A DNA stretch of 64,000 nt from Gnetum montanum (Eukaryota; Streptophyta; Gnetopsida; Gnetales; Gnetaceae). Both the position numbers and the translations under genes were made by a program. The notes below the pieces were generated by a model, which worked only from the letters and a program-made list of their open reading frames with translations, did not search any database and had not been told where the DNA came from. The DNA lies in NCBI GenBank assembly GCA_015680685.1, contig MNCI01006635.1:42334-106333 (forward strand), given 5' to 3'. How positions within the stretch are numbered: position 1 is the stretch's first letter; each line of letters starts with the position of its first letter. Positions 12,120 to 23,434 of this stretch are shown here, piece after piece.

Positions 12120-13060
12120 CTTTCAATTCCCTTTATTCTTCCCTACATGTGTGTTTTGTAGATTTTAGGCTCTAGAGAGATGTCTTAGATGTTAAGGAGA
12201 GATCTCGGCTAAGAGTTGAGTCTTCTTAAAAGATGTATTGGTCAAGTAGGAGATGTCTTGTATTTAAAGGAGGCATATTACTAGTAGAGAAGACATCTTG
12301 GGGAAGATGTCTTTGCAAAAAATGAGATGTCTTAGGAATGATGTCTTGCCCAAGAGGAGACATCTTTCCTAGGGAGGAGACATCTTCCCATAGAGCTGGG
12401 TTGACACAAAAGACATCTTGGCAAGATTAGACATGACCTATACATGTAGCAAAACTTTTGAAATTGTCCATTCCAATTTAAGAAATAGCCAAAACAAGAT
12501 CAAAAAGGATGAAAATAACCAAGAAGAAGGTGACAAGACTTGAAAAATATTTGAAGAGCCTTGAGTTGAGGAAAGGTTTCTATATTTCTTATCTCCTTGT
12601 TATCCATAAATATTAATTTCATTCACCATTGTTGATACCCTAAGCAAGAGAGAGAGCTCTTATAGGAGAAGATCTTGTGCAAGGAAATTGAATGAGAGGT
12701 AAAGGAGAGCACCTAAAAAAGGTTGAGAGAATCTCTTATAAGTGTCTTATCTTAAGCTTTGGCTCCATGGTAAGAAATTGAGGATTGAGAGGGGACATGT
12801 GTGACCTCTAAGATCCTTCGAAGGGTTGTCAATTGAGCTTGGATCCTCATCTTTAATGTATTTTCTTTATACTTTGAGATTTTCTTAATATAAACAAAAT
12901 TTTCTCTATTTCATTATGTTGTTCTTGTTTTATAAGCTAGATCTACTTGGAAGTTTAGGAATTGGATTTTTTTGGAATCTATTGAGGTAGTGTCCCCTAT
13001 TCCATCATCATCCAGGTTTATGTCCAAGTATTGAAAGTATGGGTGTTAGAACACAAAATA
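12120..13060. other. Non-coding stretch with a GATGTCTT cluster
   Basis: No gene is seen. Between about 12175 and 12425 the 8-mer GATGTCTT or its reverse complement AAGACATC (or one-base variants) recurs about ten times in both orientations, spaced irregularly by 15-40 bp. The rest is AT-rich. It could be the U3 part of an unrecognised LTR following the coding remnant to its left, but no matching second LTR is visible. Confidence 0.45.
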
Positions 13061-13190
13061 ATTGAAACATAAGTACACCCCAAGATTTATAAAAGTTTAT
13101 AACTTAGTGCTACCTAGTATAATCAAACCTATGACCTAAGGTTACTAAGCTAAGACTTGTTCTACGAGGCTAACACCTCATTGATCAAGT
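13060..13190 (-). repeat. tRNA-like SINE-type repeat, copy 1
   Basis: On the minus strand this copy starts CAATGAGGTGTTAGCC and has an A-box-like block (TTAGCCTCGTAGAA) followed about 35 bp later by a B-box-like block (TCATAGGTTTGATTA). The tail ends in GGGTGTACTTATG then a TTATTTTG run. The same order and ends appear at 40121-40262, 38556-38652, 61054-61176 and, weakly, 39335-39420. Box order and spacing fit a Pol III, tRNA-derived SINE head; the body is about 130 bp. Confidence 0.5.
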
Positions 13191-13882
13191 ACTAAAAGTA
13201 TGATTCAAATAACCAAGGCTAGATTAACCTACATTCATTAACACCTATGCATTGATGAACCTTCATTACATTGTAAAAACTATAAATACTCAAGAAAAGG
13301 TCTCACAGAAATATCTTTCAATCTTTTTAGTAAATTTTTCTTTTTCTTGAGCTTTTGATGTCTAATATGTGTGAAGAGATCCTCCTCCTTTAGGTAATTT
13401 CATTTCCTTTCTACTTTTTGTGTGTAATTTGAGTCATCATTTTCATAAGTATGACTAGCCTCTATTAAAGTGCTACCTTGCTTATGTAGCCTAGAATTGT
13501 TTGGTTGATGCAAAGTCTAGTGCTTGCACAGTGAATAAATCTCATGATTTTTCCTTTGTTCTATGCTATTGATGCCTTAAGAAATAAAATACTAAACCTA
13601 TTTATTTCATTACATTCTATCAAACTATGATAATCTATCCTTATCCAAGAAGGTAATAACTGTACAACATGATGTTAGGTCATCTAGGTAGTGACTATGA
13701 ACTATTTATTATCTTCTGTGTGTGGTGTTGCACCTATATCATAAGAAATTACAACATGTGTAAATGATTGTGAACATTTTGTTCCCATAAGGAATTACAA
13801 TGTGTATGTTATTATTTCTTTTATTATAATATTATAAAATACATAAAAATTATAAATATTTTCTCAACTCTACCATCATAAG
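13190..13882. other. AT-rich non-coding stretch
   Basis: No open frame, repeat array or recognisable element was seen here beyond low-complexity AT-rich sequence. Its right end (13883-13887) is the left target-site duplication of element B, so before that insertion this stretch continued directly into 21095 onward. Confidence 0.4.
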
Positions 13883-13887
13883 ACGGG

Positions 13888-14917
13888 TGATGAGTAGCGA
13901 GGTACCCCCTATGCCCAACCATTCAAATCACAAGCGTTCACACACAATCTGGTCGAATTCCATGGATGGGACTAGTTGTGGAATCTAGGTCATTATGCCT
14001 TGCTCATAGTTTTCTATCTTTCCACTTGGACTAGTGGTAGTTTTGTCACATATGATTTAGTCCAGAGTGAGGCATATGATTTTTGATGTTGTTTCAACCT
14101 TATGGTACTCCTAACGATAATAAAGAAATCATTTGTTTAAACTAATTAACAATGGAAAGTAAAGTCTAAACTAGTCTATGGGTGATGAGTGTCCATTCCT
14201 AGCTTGCCATACACATCTTGAACCCATGTATCCACTACTGGGATTACCAAGCACAATGCTACTAGGTGAACCAAGCAATAACGTTGCTGGGATTACCAAG
14301 TGAATACGTGTTTACACTTGAAGCTAGTCACACCCATTCTGCCAATTCATTAACATGCATGGAAATGTAAATATTAACTAAGTACATAGAATAAAAATTA
14401 CATTAAAAGTAAATTTAATCTAATTCAAAGTGCTATAATGAATAAGAATCAATCTTAATCTTATTGTCGTTCATGGAATGTGTTCAAGTACATTGCCACT
14501 TGAATAAGATGTTTTACAACTAACTCAAATCCACACTATAGGCACTCATTGATTGTTCTCTAAGATTATAGAATAAAACTACAAGAGTTTGGATACTCTA
14601 TTAATAAAAGAATGTCAATACACAGTGGGAGCATGTGTATTTATAGGCAAAACTAAATACTACGTCGATAGGGCTACGTCAATGCAATAGACTGCATCGA
14701 TGGGGCCTAGTTGATGCAACAAACCACATTGATGAGGCCTAGTTAATAGGGCTAAGATAATGGGGCTAAGATAATGGAGCTAAGATATCGAGGCTAAGAT
14801 ATTAGGGCTAAGATATTGGAGCCAAGATATTGAGGCTAAGATATCAAAGCCAAGATATTGGGGCCGATCAAAAATTAACTTTTTGTTAGATATCCTAGCT
14901 AAGTAATGATTCATCAT
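13888..14917 (-). repeat. 3' LTR of element B
   Basis: It begins (low end) TGATGAGTAGCGAGGTACC and ends ATTCATCA, giving the TGATGA...TCATCA inverted ends of this family. A polypurine tract (GGGGGTA on minus) abuts its high end at 14918. A TATA-like TATAAATAC lies on minus near 14637-14646. It contains an imperfect tandem run of about 14-15 bp (14741-14866). It is aligned by eye with 19984-21089 and is visibly diverged from it. Confidence 0.85.
14741..14866. repeat. Tandem GCTAAGATAT-type run inside the LTR
   Basis: About eight imperfect units of the form GG(G/A)GCTAAGATA(T/A) repeat with a 14-15 bp period, alternating with GCCAAGATAT forms. The same run lies in the other LTR of B (20933-21040), so it predates this insertion and is part of the U3. 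Confidence 0.8.
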
Positions 14918-17110
14918 ACCCCCATGACTGAATAAAAACTTGACCTTGAGTTAACAAGATAGGACCAAGCTTTCTTTACAAAAAATTAGGAATGATGGGA
15001 TTATTGACTAACGCTAACTATTCATTAACTCTAAGTGTCGCATTATAAAATTTTATTCAAGTGGATGCATACAAAATGATAGAGTGACAAAAAGACTAGA
15101 CAGACTTTGAAGATTACAAAATTTGCAAGGGTCTTCAAGAATCTACTAAAGATGATTCTTCTTGTTGCCTCTAGCTGTGGAAGACTTCCAACCTAGATTG
15201 TTATGTCAATGCTTCTCTGGCTATGTGGAACATTCTTAAAGGATGGATTGAAATTTCTTCTCAACATCCCATGGTTCTAGCAAACTTACGATTCTTGAGT
15301 GTCTATCTTGTATGTGCTATGATTTATTCATGGGTATATCCTCTGTTGTCCCCCTCTTAGCTTCATTTTTATTCCTGGAAAAAGAGCTTCTTCCTTAGGT
15401 ATTTCTTTAGCATCACCTATAGTCACCAAAGAATCAACATTATTTTTTGTAAATTTTACTTAATAATTAACCCTTTTCAGATCCCTTAGTTTTTGTTTAA
15501 GCACAAGGTGATGACAATATACGATGCCCAAGGCTATGAGGTAACTAAAATCATCAAGTTACTCACATTATTTTGATCAATTACTATAAGTTACCATGAT
15601 TTTCAAAAATAGGATGTTAGAAAAATTTCAAAGTAGACATCCCTAGCCCCCATGACTAATCAACATAACTCTAGAAGCACACAAGTTTTCAAATAATAGA
15701 AGCCAAAGGTTTGATTCAAAAGATGACCAAGAAATATTGAACTTGAAGGATATATTAACATAAAAGTAGGAAAAAAGTGAAAAAAAGGTAATTGAAAGTG
15801 ATGAGAAGTAGTCCCAAAATTATGCATAAATTTAATGAAACTATCATTGATGTTCTAAAGATGTGAAGGTTAGTTCAAAGCCATGATCAACAAAATTTAC
15901 GTAAGTGGGTCCTCCCTAAAGTAGGCTCCTACCATAATGCCCTTGCATAACCACTTTTATAGATATCCATGGGCACCTAAGAAGTTAAATGTAGACCATG
16001 CCTTTGTTCCAAACAACACACAACTATCGTGGTTGAGATATTGCACTATACTACACAAAACCAAAAGGCTTAGAACTGCATGCAGTAGTGAGGTAAATAA
16101 TTCAATGAGAAGGGATTGTAGAGATAGTAATGTAAGGTACTTGACCATGTTCACAATAGGTTCTTGTGAAAAATGTGATTAAAATGATTAGCATACCTAT
16201 CCATCCAAGTTCAAACCAAGTCCATACCATGAATAGTAACTTTGCATTGATGTGTTTCTTTTGGCCGACCGCCATGAGTGCACAACTACCTCAAAGAACA
16301 ATCATCACTTCAAAAAGAGAAGAAACAAGAAGAAGGAAGGAAGGGCCTTAGTTAGAAGGATTCCTTCAAGCATGGGTAACATTTCTTTCCAATCCCATAA
16401 CTAGTGCTTGTAGCCCATTATTGTGTCTAAGGGGTGTGCTTTGAATTTCCATTATTATTTTTCTCTCTCTCTCTCTCTCTCTCTTTTCTTTTCTTTTTTT
16501 TTAATTTTTTTAAATGGAAATCACACCATGCAAAGACAAATCTTCCTTTTTATTGGTCAATAGAGTAGTGATATACGTCCAAGAGGAGTCATAAACCACA
16601 TGAAGGAAGACAAAAAGAAAACCCAACAAGTCTCCTTAAGGTCACACCCTTTACAATTCCCACTTGGTCATTCCCTCTTTCTTTAAGGTACAATGATCAT
16701 TGATTAATTTTAGTTTCATGAATGAAGAACCAAATTGTTTCCATGAAAAAGACCTTTTATTCAGAGAACTAGAGGGATGGATGAGGTGGTCTCACTAGTC
16801 TACACAATTACTTATCCAATCATCTTGATAGTATAGCACAAAAACCTAACACATAGCATTGACTTCTGCATCATGACTTGGTAATATTATTAACAAAAAC
16901 ATAAAATACATTCATAAAAAATAAAGAGAATGACTCAAGAAAAGAGAAAAATATAAAGAAACATATGAAGAATTACAAAATTATGGAAGAAATAGGAAAA
17001 TGATAAAAAATTGTAAAACTAAAAAAGCTGAAAAACACTTATTAGTTCTTGAACCAAGATGGAGAATCTCCCCCATGACTAACCTTATGGCTGCACATTT
17101 AGGAGATGTA
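14918..17110 (-). other. 3' non-coding region of element B
   Basis: This stretch follows gag on the minus strand. It has polypurine-like blocks on the plus strand at 14918, near 15645 and near 17070 (CCCCCATGACT each time), and an inverted-repeat module at 16426-16537 around a (TC)n run. Equivalent blocks occur in A and C. The open stretch at 15937-16182 has partial likeness to antisense stretches in A and C but shows no convincing protein signature. Confidence 0.5.
16460..16495 (+). repeat. (TC)n microsatellite
   Basis: A pure TC run of about ten units, followed by T-rich sequence, sits in the loop of the inverted-repeat module of element B. Confidence 0.9.
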
Positions 17111-17254
17111 TTGCACAATCCCTTAGTTATACACCACTAATTTCCAATCTATCACCATTACTGATTTAATTAATCATGTGGTAGCACATCTAACATTCGT
17201 GATAGTCTCGTCTGGATCATTTGAAGATGTATCTTCATATGGACTTAAAGGTAT

Positions 17255-17590
17255 TTATATTTTTGGGGATTTATATGTGTTTGCTTCTTCTTCTTGATTT
17301 TCTATTTTAATTCTTAGGTCTCTGTGTTTAATATCCTTTTTCGGTGTATAATTAGAGTATAAGATATCTATGTCTAAGTCATTTGTTTGGTCCATTTTCT
17401 TAAGTCTAGAACTAATAAGCCAATCAGTTGCCTCTGTGCATCTTTGAAATAATTTTATATTCTCAATTTCAAGCAACTGGGTATCTTCTAGTTTAGTGGC
17501 TACTATGTAGATTGGATTTTGCTCACACACTTGTTTCTTAGCTTTATTGTGAGCTATGTTAATATTTTGAATTTCTAGCCACAACTGCAT
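17255..17590 (-). CDS. Unidentified 111-codon frame inside element B
   Basis: This is the longest unbroken frame in element B: 111 residues, charged, starting MQLWLEIQNINIAHNKAKK and ending in a KIENQEEEANTYKSPKI tail. It lies where pol should be, between the gag linker and the 3' non-coding region. I see no aspartic-protease, RT or integrase motif in it and no counterpart in A or C. The absence of stops is notable when every neighbouring frame is broken. It could be a captured host fragment, a replacement ORF, or chance. No function is proposed. Confidence 0.4.
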   Translation of the reverse strand: MQLWLEIQNINIAHNKAKKQVCEQNPIYIVATKLEDTQLLEIENIKLFQRCTEATDWLISSRLKKMDQTNDLDIDILYSNYTPKKDIKHRDLRIKIENQEEEANTYKSPKI

Positions 17591-17599
17591 CCTTTACTA

Positions 17600-19858
17600 T
17601 TAGTAGTGATGCATGGATTCTTTTGTCTATCCATAGTGATAGGTTCATTTTTTCTGTTAGGTGTTAGAGCAATGATGGATGTTGAACTTTGCATATGATT
17701 GGAGGACATTGGTTGTGAAAGGAAGAGTGTTGCACTTGATTGGCATTATGCTAGTTTGGACAAGTTAGTAGGTCAACGAGTGTTGTGCTTATGTGTGGGA
17801 ACCATCCTAAATAAAGAATGTTTATGAGATTGTGGTGGAGATCTACTGACACTATCATTTCTATGTTTGTTCGTAGCACAAGTGACATTCTCTCATTAAT
17901 GTCATGGTGTTGAACCTTCCTGTGTTGTTGGTGGTAACATATGGTGGAGGGAAGTATGAGAATATTAAGGATATGATGAAGGATGAGAGGTGTAAGGTGG
18001 TGATTTTTCAGAAGATGTCATAGGTCAATGATATTCAGGAGAGTGAAAGTAGCGATTTGAAGTAGAGGAAGTAGAACTAGTCAAGGAAATAGGTTTTTGA
18101 ACATAATACCCATATGGGTTCTATTGGTAGTAAGGGTAGGGATGGTTTGGTGGTGGTCTCCTCCACAACTATGGATTTTTTCCACTATGGTTAATGACAA
18201 TGTTGAGGCTAGTAATAAGTCCCCCTAGGATAATGCAATTCGTTGAGGGACTGTCTATAATTACCGTGTGAAAAAGGAAATTTCCTAGGCATGTGCTTTT
18301 GTATGAATTTGGGATTCAATGCAAAAGCCCAATACTCATGTAGATGTGACATGATTGGATAATGGCCCTTTTGGTGATCATATATGCAAATGGCACATCT
18401 GTCATCTTCTTCTGTGGTTGAGTCTATAGCCTCTTCTTTTACAGCCATTTTCCTTATTTACCCATAAGTGTTCCTAGCTATTTTGTGGTTCTTCTTCCTT
18501 TGTTTATTGTGATTACCTAATTCATTTTGTGTTACCTTCTCCTCCACAGTTTATACAAAAGTTGTAACTTTTTCATTTATCCACTCTAACATCCTATCTA
18601 GCCTTACGTGGAGTTCATCAAGAGATTGTTGCAATGGCAAAGTTTGTTATGAAATTAGGTCATAGAGAGTTGCCTCTTTTTCCTCATCATAGATATGGAT
18701 CCTCTTCTTTTGAAGAGTTGGATCCCAATGATATTTCTTAACATTCTCTCATTTACATAGCTCTTCTTCTTCTTTCACCACCTGCTCAATTAGCCTTTGT
18801 ATTTAATGGGCTTTTAGTTCATATAATTGGCCTTAAGCATACATCCCAAGGGTCTCCCTCATTTCATTACAAAGCTTATCTATGATGTGGAAAAGTTGCT
18901 CTTTATTAGAGAAATCATGACTAGGACATGTATGTAGTAGCCAATAGTATCTAGGCAAGCCACATCCAAGGGTTCATGATTTTCTTACTTCCATCTTTGG
19001 ATTTTTTTTCTTAGGTTGGACACTCTTGCATAGGTTTGGTATTTTTCATTGAAAATTTCTAGCACTGTGACCACTAGTGGATGAAACTTGATTCCAACAA
19101 TCTATACCAACTTTCAACTTCATCTATTAGTATTCTAGGGAAGAGCTTAAGTTTTTATCACTTATTTTTGAAATTTTGCAAGGTATAGGCATCATGTAAG
19201 GCTTGTAAGTGATGTTGTGGATCAAAATCATAACCTCCCAAAAATTTAGGAATATTATTCATATCGAGCCTTTTTATGCAACTTTCCCTTCGATGCCTAT
19301 GGGGTATCCTAACTACCTCTATGATCTACATCAAGCTCTTAGTGACCAACAAGGGTTCATCATCATCAAACATGGCATGGTGAAAATTGCTATTTCTATT
19401 TCCATGATTGTGATTGTTTCAGATATGTTCATGTTGAGATCTTTGATTTTTCCAGTGATTTTGATTTCTACCCTTATTTTGACCCCATAGTAGAGCTTTG
19501 TCTCTATACCTACGTTCATTTTTGTTGGAACTAGATGTGAAGAGGAAGAGGAATATGAGGAAATGGTAGAATTTCCATCACTTCTATGATGTTTCCCACA
19601 GTCCCTTGATTTATCCTTTTTAGGTTTTAAGAAGGTCCTAGGCCTTGAGACCTCCCTTGATCTAGGACTTTCTTCATCTCCTCTAGGATTTTCTATCTTA
19701 GGTGAATGTAGTCTTTAAGTGTCATCAGGGTGGTCATGAACATATGAAACCATTACATGAGGTTGGTCACTCTAATTTTCTTCAACATATATCTTGTTAG
19801 TTCTCCAATGAATGTTCTCTCCATACAAATCCTTATCACTTCTTTGTAAAAGAGACAT
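17600..19858 (-). pseudogene. Element B gag and linker remnant
   Basis: The frame starts at an ATG at 19858 (MSLLQRSDKD). A serine-rich run (SSYSSSSS) and the core motif MNNIPKFLGGYDFDPQHHLQA (near 19250) match the gag of A and C. An open stretch at 18209-18448 (CAICIYDHQKGHYPIMSHLHEYWAFALNP) corresponds to the GYDVYQYEHPKECC..SHL region of C. The proline-rich linker becomes hard to read left of 18150. Stops and shifts break the frame. Confidence 0.65.
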
Positions 19859-19964
19859 TTTTGTTAGTTACTAATGTGTGTGACTTAATATTTTCTAAAA
19901 GATAAATCGTTAATGCATTTACAATGATCATGTATGATATAACTAATCTAGATAACTAGCACCA

Positions 19965-19982
19965 TCCCCAACAACAATGCCA
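19965..19982 (-). other. Primer binding site of element B
   Basis: The minus strand reads TGGCATTGTTGTTGGGGA just inside the LTR. It matches the tRNA-Asp-type site TGGCGCCGTTGCCGGGGA at 13 of 18 positions. All five mismatches are C-to-T or G-to-A. Confidence 0.75.
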
Positions 19983-19983
19983 A

Positions 19984-21089
19984 TGATGAGCAATGAGGTA
20001 CCCCCTACGCCAAACCATACGAATCACAAGCATTCATGCATGATTCAATTGAATTCTATGGATCGAACTAGTTGGGGCATCTAGACCATTATGCCTTGAT
20101 TGTAGTTCATTGTCTTCCCACTTGGACTAGTGGTAGCTTTGTCACATATGGTTTAGTCCAAAGTGAGGCATATGATTCTTGATGTTGTTTCAGCCTTATG
20201 CTACTCCTAACAATAATAAAGAAATCATTTGTTTAAACTAATTAACAATGCAAAGTAAGTATAAACTAGTCTACAGGTGATGAGTGTCCATTTCCAACTT
20301 GCCATACAAATCTTGAACCCACATATCCACTACTGGGATTACTAAGCACTATGCTACTAGGTGAGCTAAATAATAATGCTACTAGAATTACCACACAAAT
20401 ACATGTTTATGCTTGAAACAAGTTGCACTCATTCCATCAATTCATTAACATGCATAGAAGCATAAATATTAACTAAGAACATGGAATATAAATTGCATTA
20501 AAAGTAAATTTAATCTAAGTCAAAGCATTGCAATGAATAAGAATCAATCTTGATCTTATTACCATTCATGGAATGTGTTCAAGTACATTACCACTCGAAT
20601 AAGACATTGTACAACTCACTCAAATCCACACTGCAAGCGCTCACTAACTATTCTCTAAGATTATGGAATAAAACTGCAAGAGTTCAGCTACTCTATTAAC
20701 AAAAGAATGCCAAGACAAGGCTAGAGCATGCGTATTTATAAGCAAAAATAGACACTACATCAATGAGGCTATGTTGATGCAATAGATTGCATCGACAAGG
20801 CCTAGTTAATGCAACAAACCACCTTGACGGGGCCACATCAACACAATAGATTGCATCGACGGGGCCACGTCGACAGGGCCTAGTTGATGGAGCCTAGTCA
20901 ATGTAATAAACCATGTTGATGGGGCCTAGTTAATGGGGCTAAGATTTTAGAGCTAAGATATAGAGGCTAAGATATTGGAGCCAAGATATCAAGGCTAAGA
21001 TATTAGGGCTAAGATATCAGAGCCAAGATATCAAGGCTAACCAAAAATTAACTTTCTGTTAGATATCCCAGGCAACTAATGATTTATTA
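19984..21089 (-). repeat. 5' LTR of element B
   Basis: It starts TGATGAGCAATGAGGTACC at 19984 and ends GATTTATTA at 21089, a mutated form of the GATTCATCA end at 14917. A TATA-like TATAAATACG on minus lies near 20733. It carries the tandem GCTAAGATAT run at 20933-21040 and blocks of CATCGACGGGGCC type around 20790-20880. Confidence 0.85.
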
Positions 21090-21094
21090 ATGGG

Positions 21095-21540
21095 TATTCA
21101 CTATATTGTATGTATCTATTGAAGAAATTTTGATCATTAATGAAACAAAAATTTGATTTTAGGAAATTCAATGTTTGTTGTAAAAATTGAATTAAGCCAT
21201 GATGTGAAAGATTATCACCCAATTAAGTTTTATGTGAAAAAATAAGTGAGATAATGTAAGCTAAATTATTTTTATAAAAAATTTAGCTTAAAAGGATTCT
21301 TGGTTCAAGTCTTAACAAAAGCTTTAATGCCCAATTTATAATAATAGCACCAATTTAGTTCTATTCAGAAGAAAGATTTCAAGTTCAAGGTTCAATAAGA
21401 TAAAGTTGTAGGTCAAAATAATCTTAGTTCATGAACTAAAGAAAGAATTACTTGATCAAGATTAAATCAAAAGTTGAATGGTTAATGGAAGTATTATAGT
21501 CAATCAAAAGATCAAAACATAAATTATACTTTAAATTTTT
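21095..21540. other. Non-coding stretch between element B and the 78-bp array
   Basis: AT-rich sequence with no convincing open frame or repeat. Before element B inserted it was continuous with 13190-13882. Confidence 0.4.
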
Positions 21541-22398
21541 CATGAGGTAGGAAGAGCTGACTTTATCCCAGTTTGAAGCATCAAAATTGGTTATCTCATA
21601 CTCTAGCTTGGCCAAGATTAATTCTCCTCATTTTGGCCCTTTGAAAAATCAACTTGGAGAAAAGAGTTGATGGTCCATTTCATAACCTGGCCAAAACCTA
21701 TTTTCCCCATTCCAACCATATCGGAACTTGAATTGGAGAAAACTATCTTTTTCCCACTTCCAAATTGGCTAAGATCTATTTTCCCAATTTTAGCCATAAA
21801 GGAACCCAAATTGGAGAAAACTATCTTTTTCCCACTTCCAAATTAGCCAAGCTCCATTTTTTCCATTTTGGCCCTTTGAAAAGTCAACTTAGAGAAAAGT
21901 GTGCCTAGCCTATTTCATCACTTGGCCAAAACCTATTTCTTCCATTTCAGCCATAAAGGAACTTGAACTAGAGAAAACTATCTTTTTCCCACTTCCAAAT
22001 TTTGGCCATAGAGGAATCTGAACTACGGAAAATCATCTTTTCCTCACTTCCAAATTGACCAAGATCCATTTTTCCCATTTTGGCCTTTTGAAAAATCAAC
22101 TTGGAGAAAAGTGCACCTGGCCCATTTCATAACCTAGCTGGAACCTGTTTTCCCCATTTCGGTCATAGAGGAATCCAAACTAGAGAAAATCATCTTTTTT
22201 TCACTTCCAAATTGGCCAAGATCTATTTTCCCCATTTTGGCCATTAAGGAACCAAAACTAGAGAAAACCACCTTTTCCTCACTTCCAAATTAGCAAAGAT
22301 CCAATATTTCCATTTTGTCCCTTTGAAAAGTCAACTAAAAGACAAGTGCACCTCGTCCATTTCATAACTTGGCCAGAACCTATTTTTTCCACTTCAGT
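21540..22398. repeat. 78-bp tandem array, left part
   Basis: A degenerate tandem repeat with a period of about 78 bp. Phase markers of the GGCCAAGATCC type fall at 21611, 21690, 21768, 21846 and 21925. Units alternate between forms containing AACTAGAGAAAAC and forms containing CAACTTGGAGAAAAG, giving a higher-order pattern. About eleven units are visible, some with internal deletions. The period is 26 codons, so long minus-strand frames arise (for example 21618-21809). The array is cut by element C and continues at 32464. Confidence 0.9.
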
Positions 22399-23268
22399 TA
22401 ATAAATTGTGTTTCTCAATGCTCTGATATCGGGGTGGCCAAAAGATCGAGTACACGATATCGGGTACGCGATATTGCGGCCCAAGATGCAATATTGTACA
22501 TCGCAGGGTTACTTTTGAGTCTATAAATATAGCACCCAAGTGCACAATTGGGAGTAATTTTTTAGCAGTTAAGTAGCAAAACTCTTACAATTTGTCCATT
22601 TGAAAGTTAAAGTATTTTCCAAGTGCCCTCAGCAAGAGGTCTAAGTGTGAATAGATCTTTATTCAAGCATTGACGTACATGAGCACATCATTGTGTTGGC
22701 AATAAAGATGAGCTCTTTGATTCATTCCTTGCATCATTTGAGATTTTCTTTCTTATGCATTTATATTTCATGTAACTTACATTAATGTTATTTAAATTGT
22801 AATTAATTTTGATTAATCAAGCAACTCATTAAGATACACAAGCACAACCCTTTCGAGCATACGTGTGACACTTGGTAGCTCAGAAACAATTAGTGTTTGA
22901 CAACCTAGTAGTGTTTGCACGAAGTTCAGGATGTGTATGGGAAGTGGGAATGGTTACTTGTGTTAGGCTAGATTAGACTATAGTTTACTTAGCAATTAAT
23001 TGCTCTTACTTTTAATCACTCTTATTTCATTCTTGTTCTAGGTGAGTAATTCCATAAAAACACAAAACAATAAAAATAATATGCCTTAGTCACCCTTAAC
23101 CATACAATTGCATTCCACAAGTGGGACTGGGAAGACAATGAACAACAACATGCATACACTATTTAGCTCTAGTGCACTTAATAATTATAGTCTATGGAAT
23201 TCAACTGGATTACACATGAACGCTCGTGATTCATATGGTTGGATGTAGTGGTACCTCACCACTCATCA
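22399..23268 (+). repeat. 5' LTR of element C
   Basis: It runs from TAATAAATTG (a mutated TGATAAAT start) to ACTCATCA. A TATA box CTATAAATA lies near 22519, downstream of a block of direct GATATCGGGT repeats (about 22428-22475). It matches 31599-32463 along its whole length. Confidence 0.9.
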
Positions 23269-23269
23269 T

Positions 23270-23288
23270 TGGTGTTGTTGCCAGGGAC
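23270..23288 (+). other. Primer binding site of element C
   Basis: TGGTGTTGTTGCCAGGGA begins two bases after the LTR. It matches the tRNA-Asp-type site of Tat/Athila elements at 14 of 18 positions, and all four differences are transitions. Confidence 0.8.
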
Positions 23289-23434
23289 TGTAGTTCTTCG
23301 TGCGCTATCTAAACCTAGTGAAATTTAGTAGCCTCATTGTTCAAACCCTAAGAGTCAAATTCTATGAAAATAAAAATTATTATTATTATTATCATTAAAT
23401 TAAACTTCAATTACATATAGTTTATTACCACAGA

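Larger units (their letters stand above)
13888..21089 (-). mobile_element. Ty3/gypsy element B, pol-less, with both LTRs
   Basis: A complete minus-strand insertion is bounded by LTRs (13888-14917 and 19984-21089) and by 5-bp direct repeats ACGGG (13883-13887) and ATGGG (21090-21094), identical but for one C/T change. Internally a primer site (19965-19982) and gag (from 19858) are readable, but no protease, RT, RNase H or integrase. The gag linker runs into an unidentified 111-codon frame and then into the family's 3' non-coding region. At 7.2 kb against 10.1 kb for C, the size fits loss of pol. It would have depended on proteins from a complete relative. Confidence 0.85.

Noticed and set aside
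15937-16182. Antisense frame in the 3' region of B, partly alike to antisense stretches in A and C
   Set aside because: Some Tat-type elements carry an antisense ORF, but here the shared residues are few and the frames are not maintained in A.
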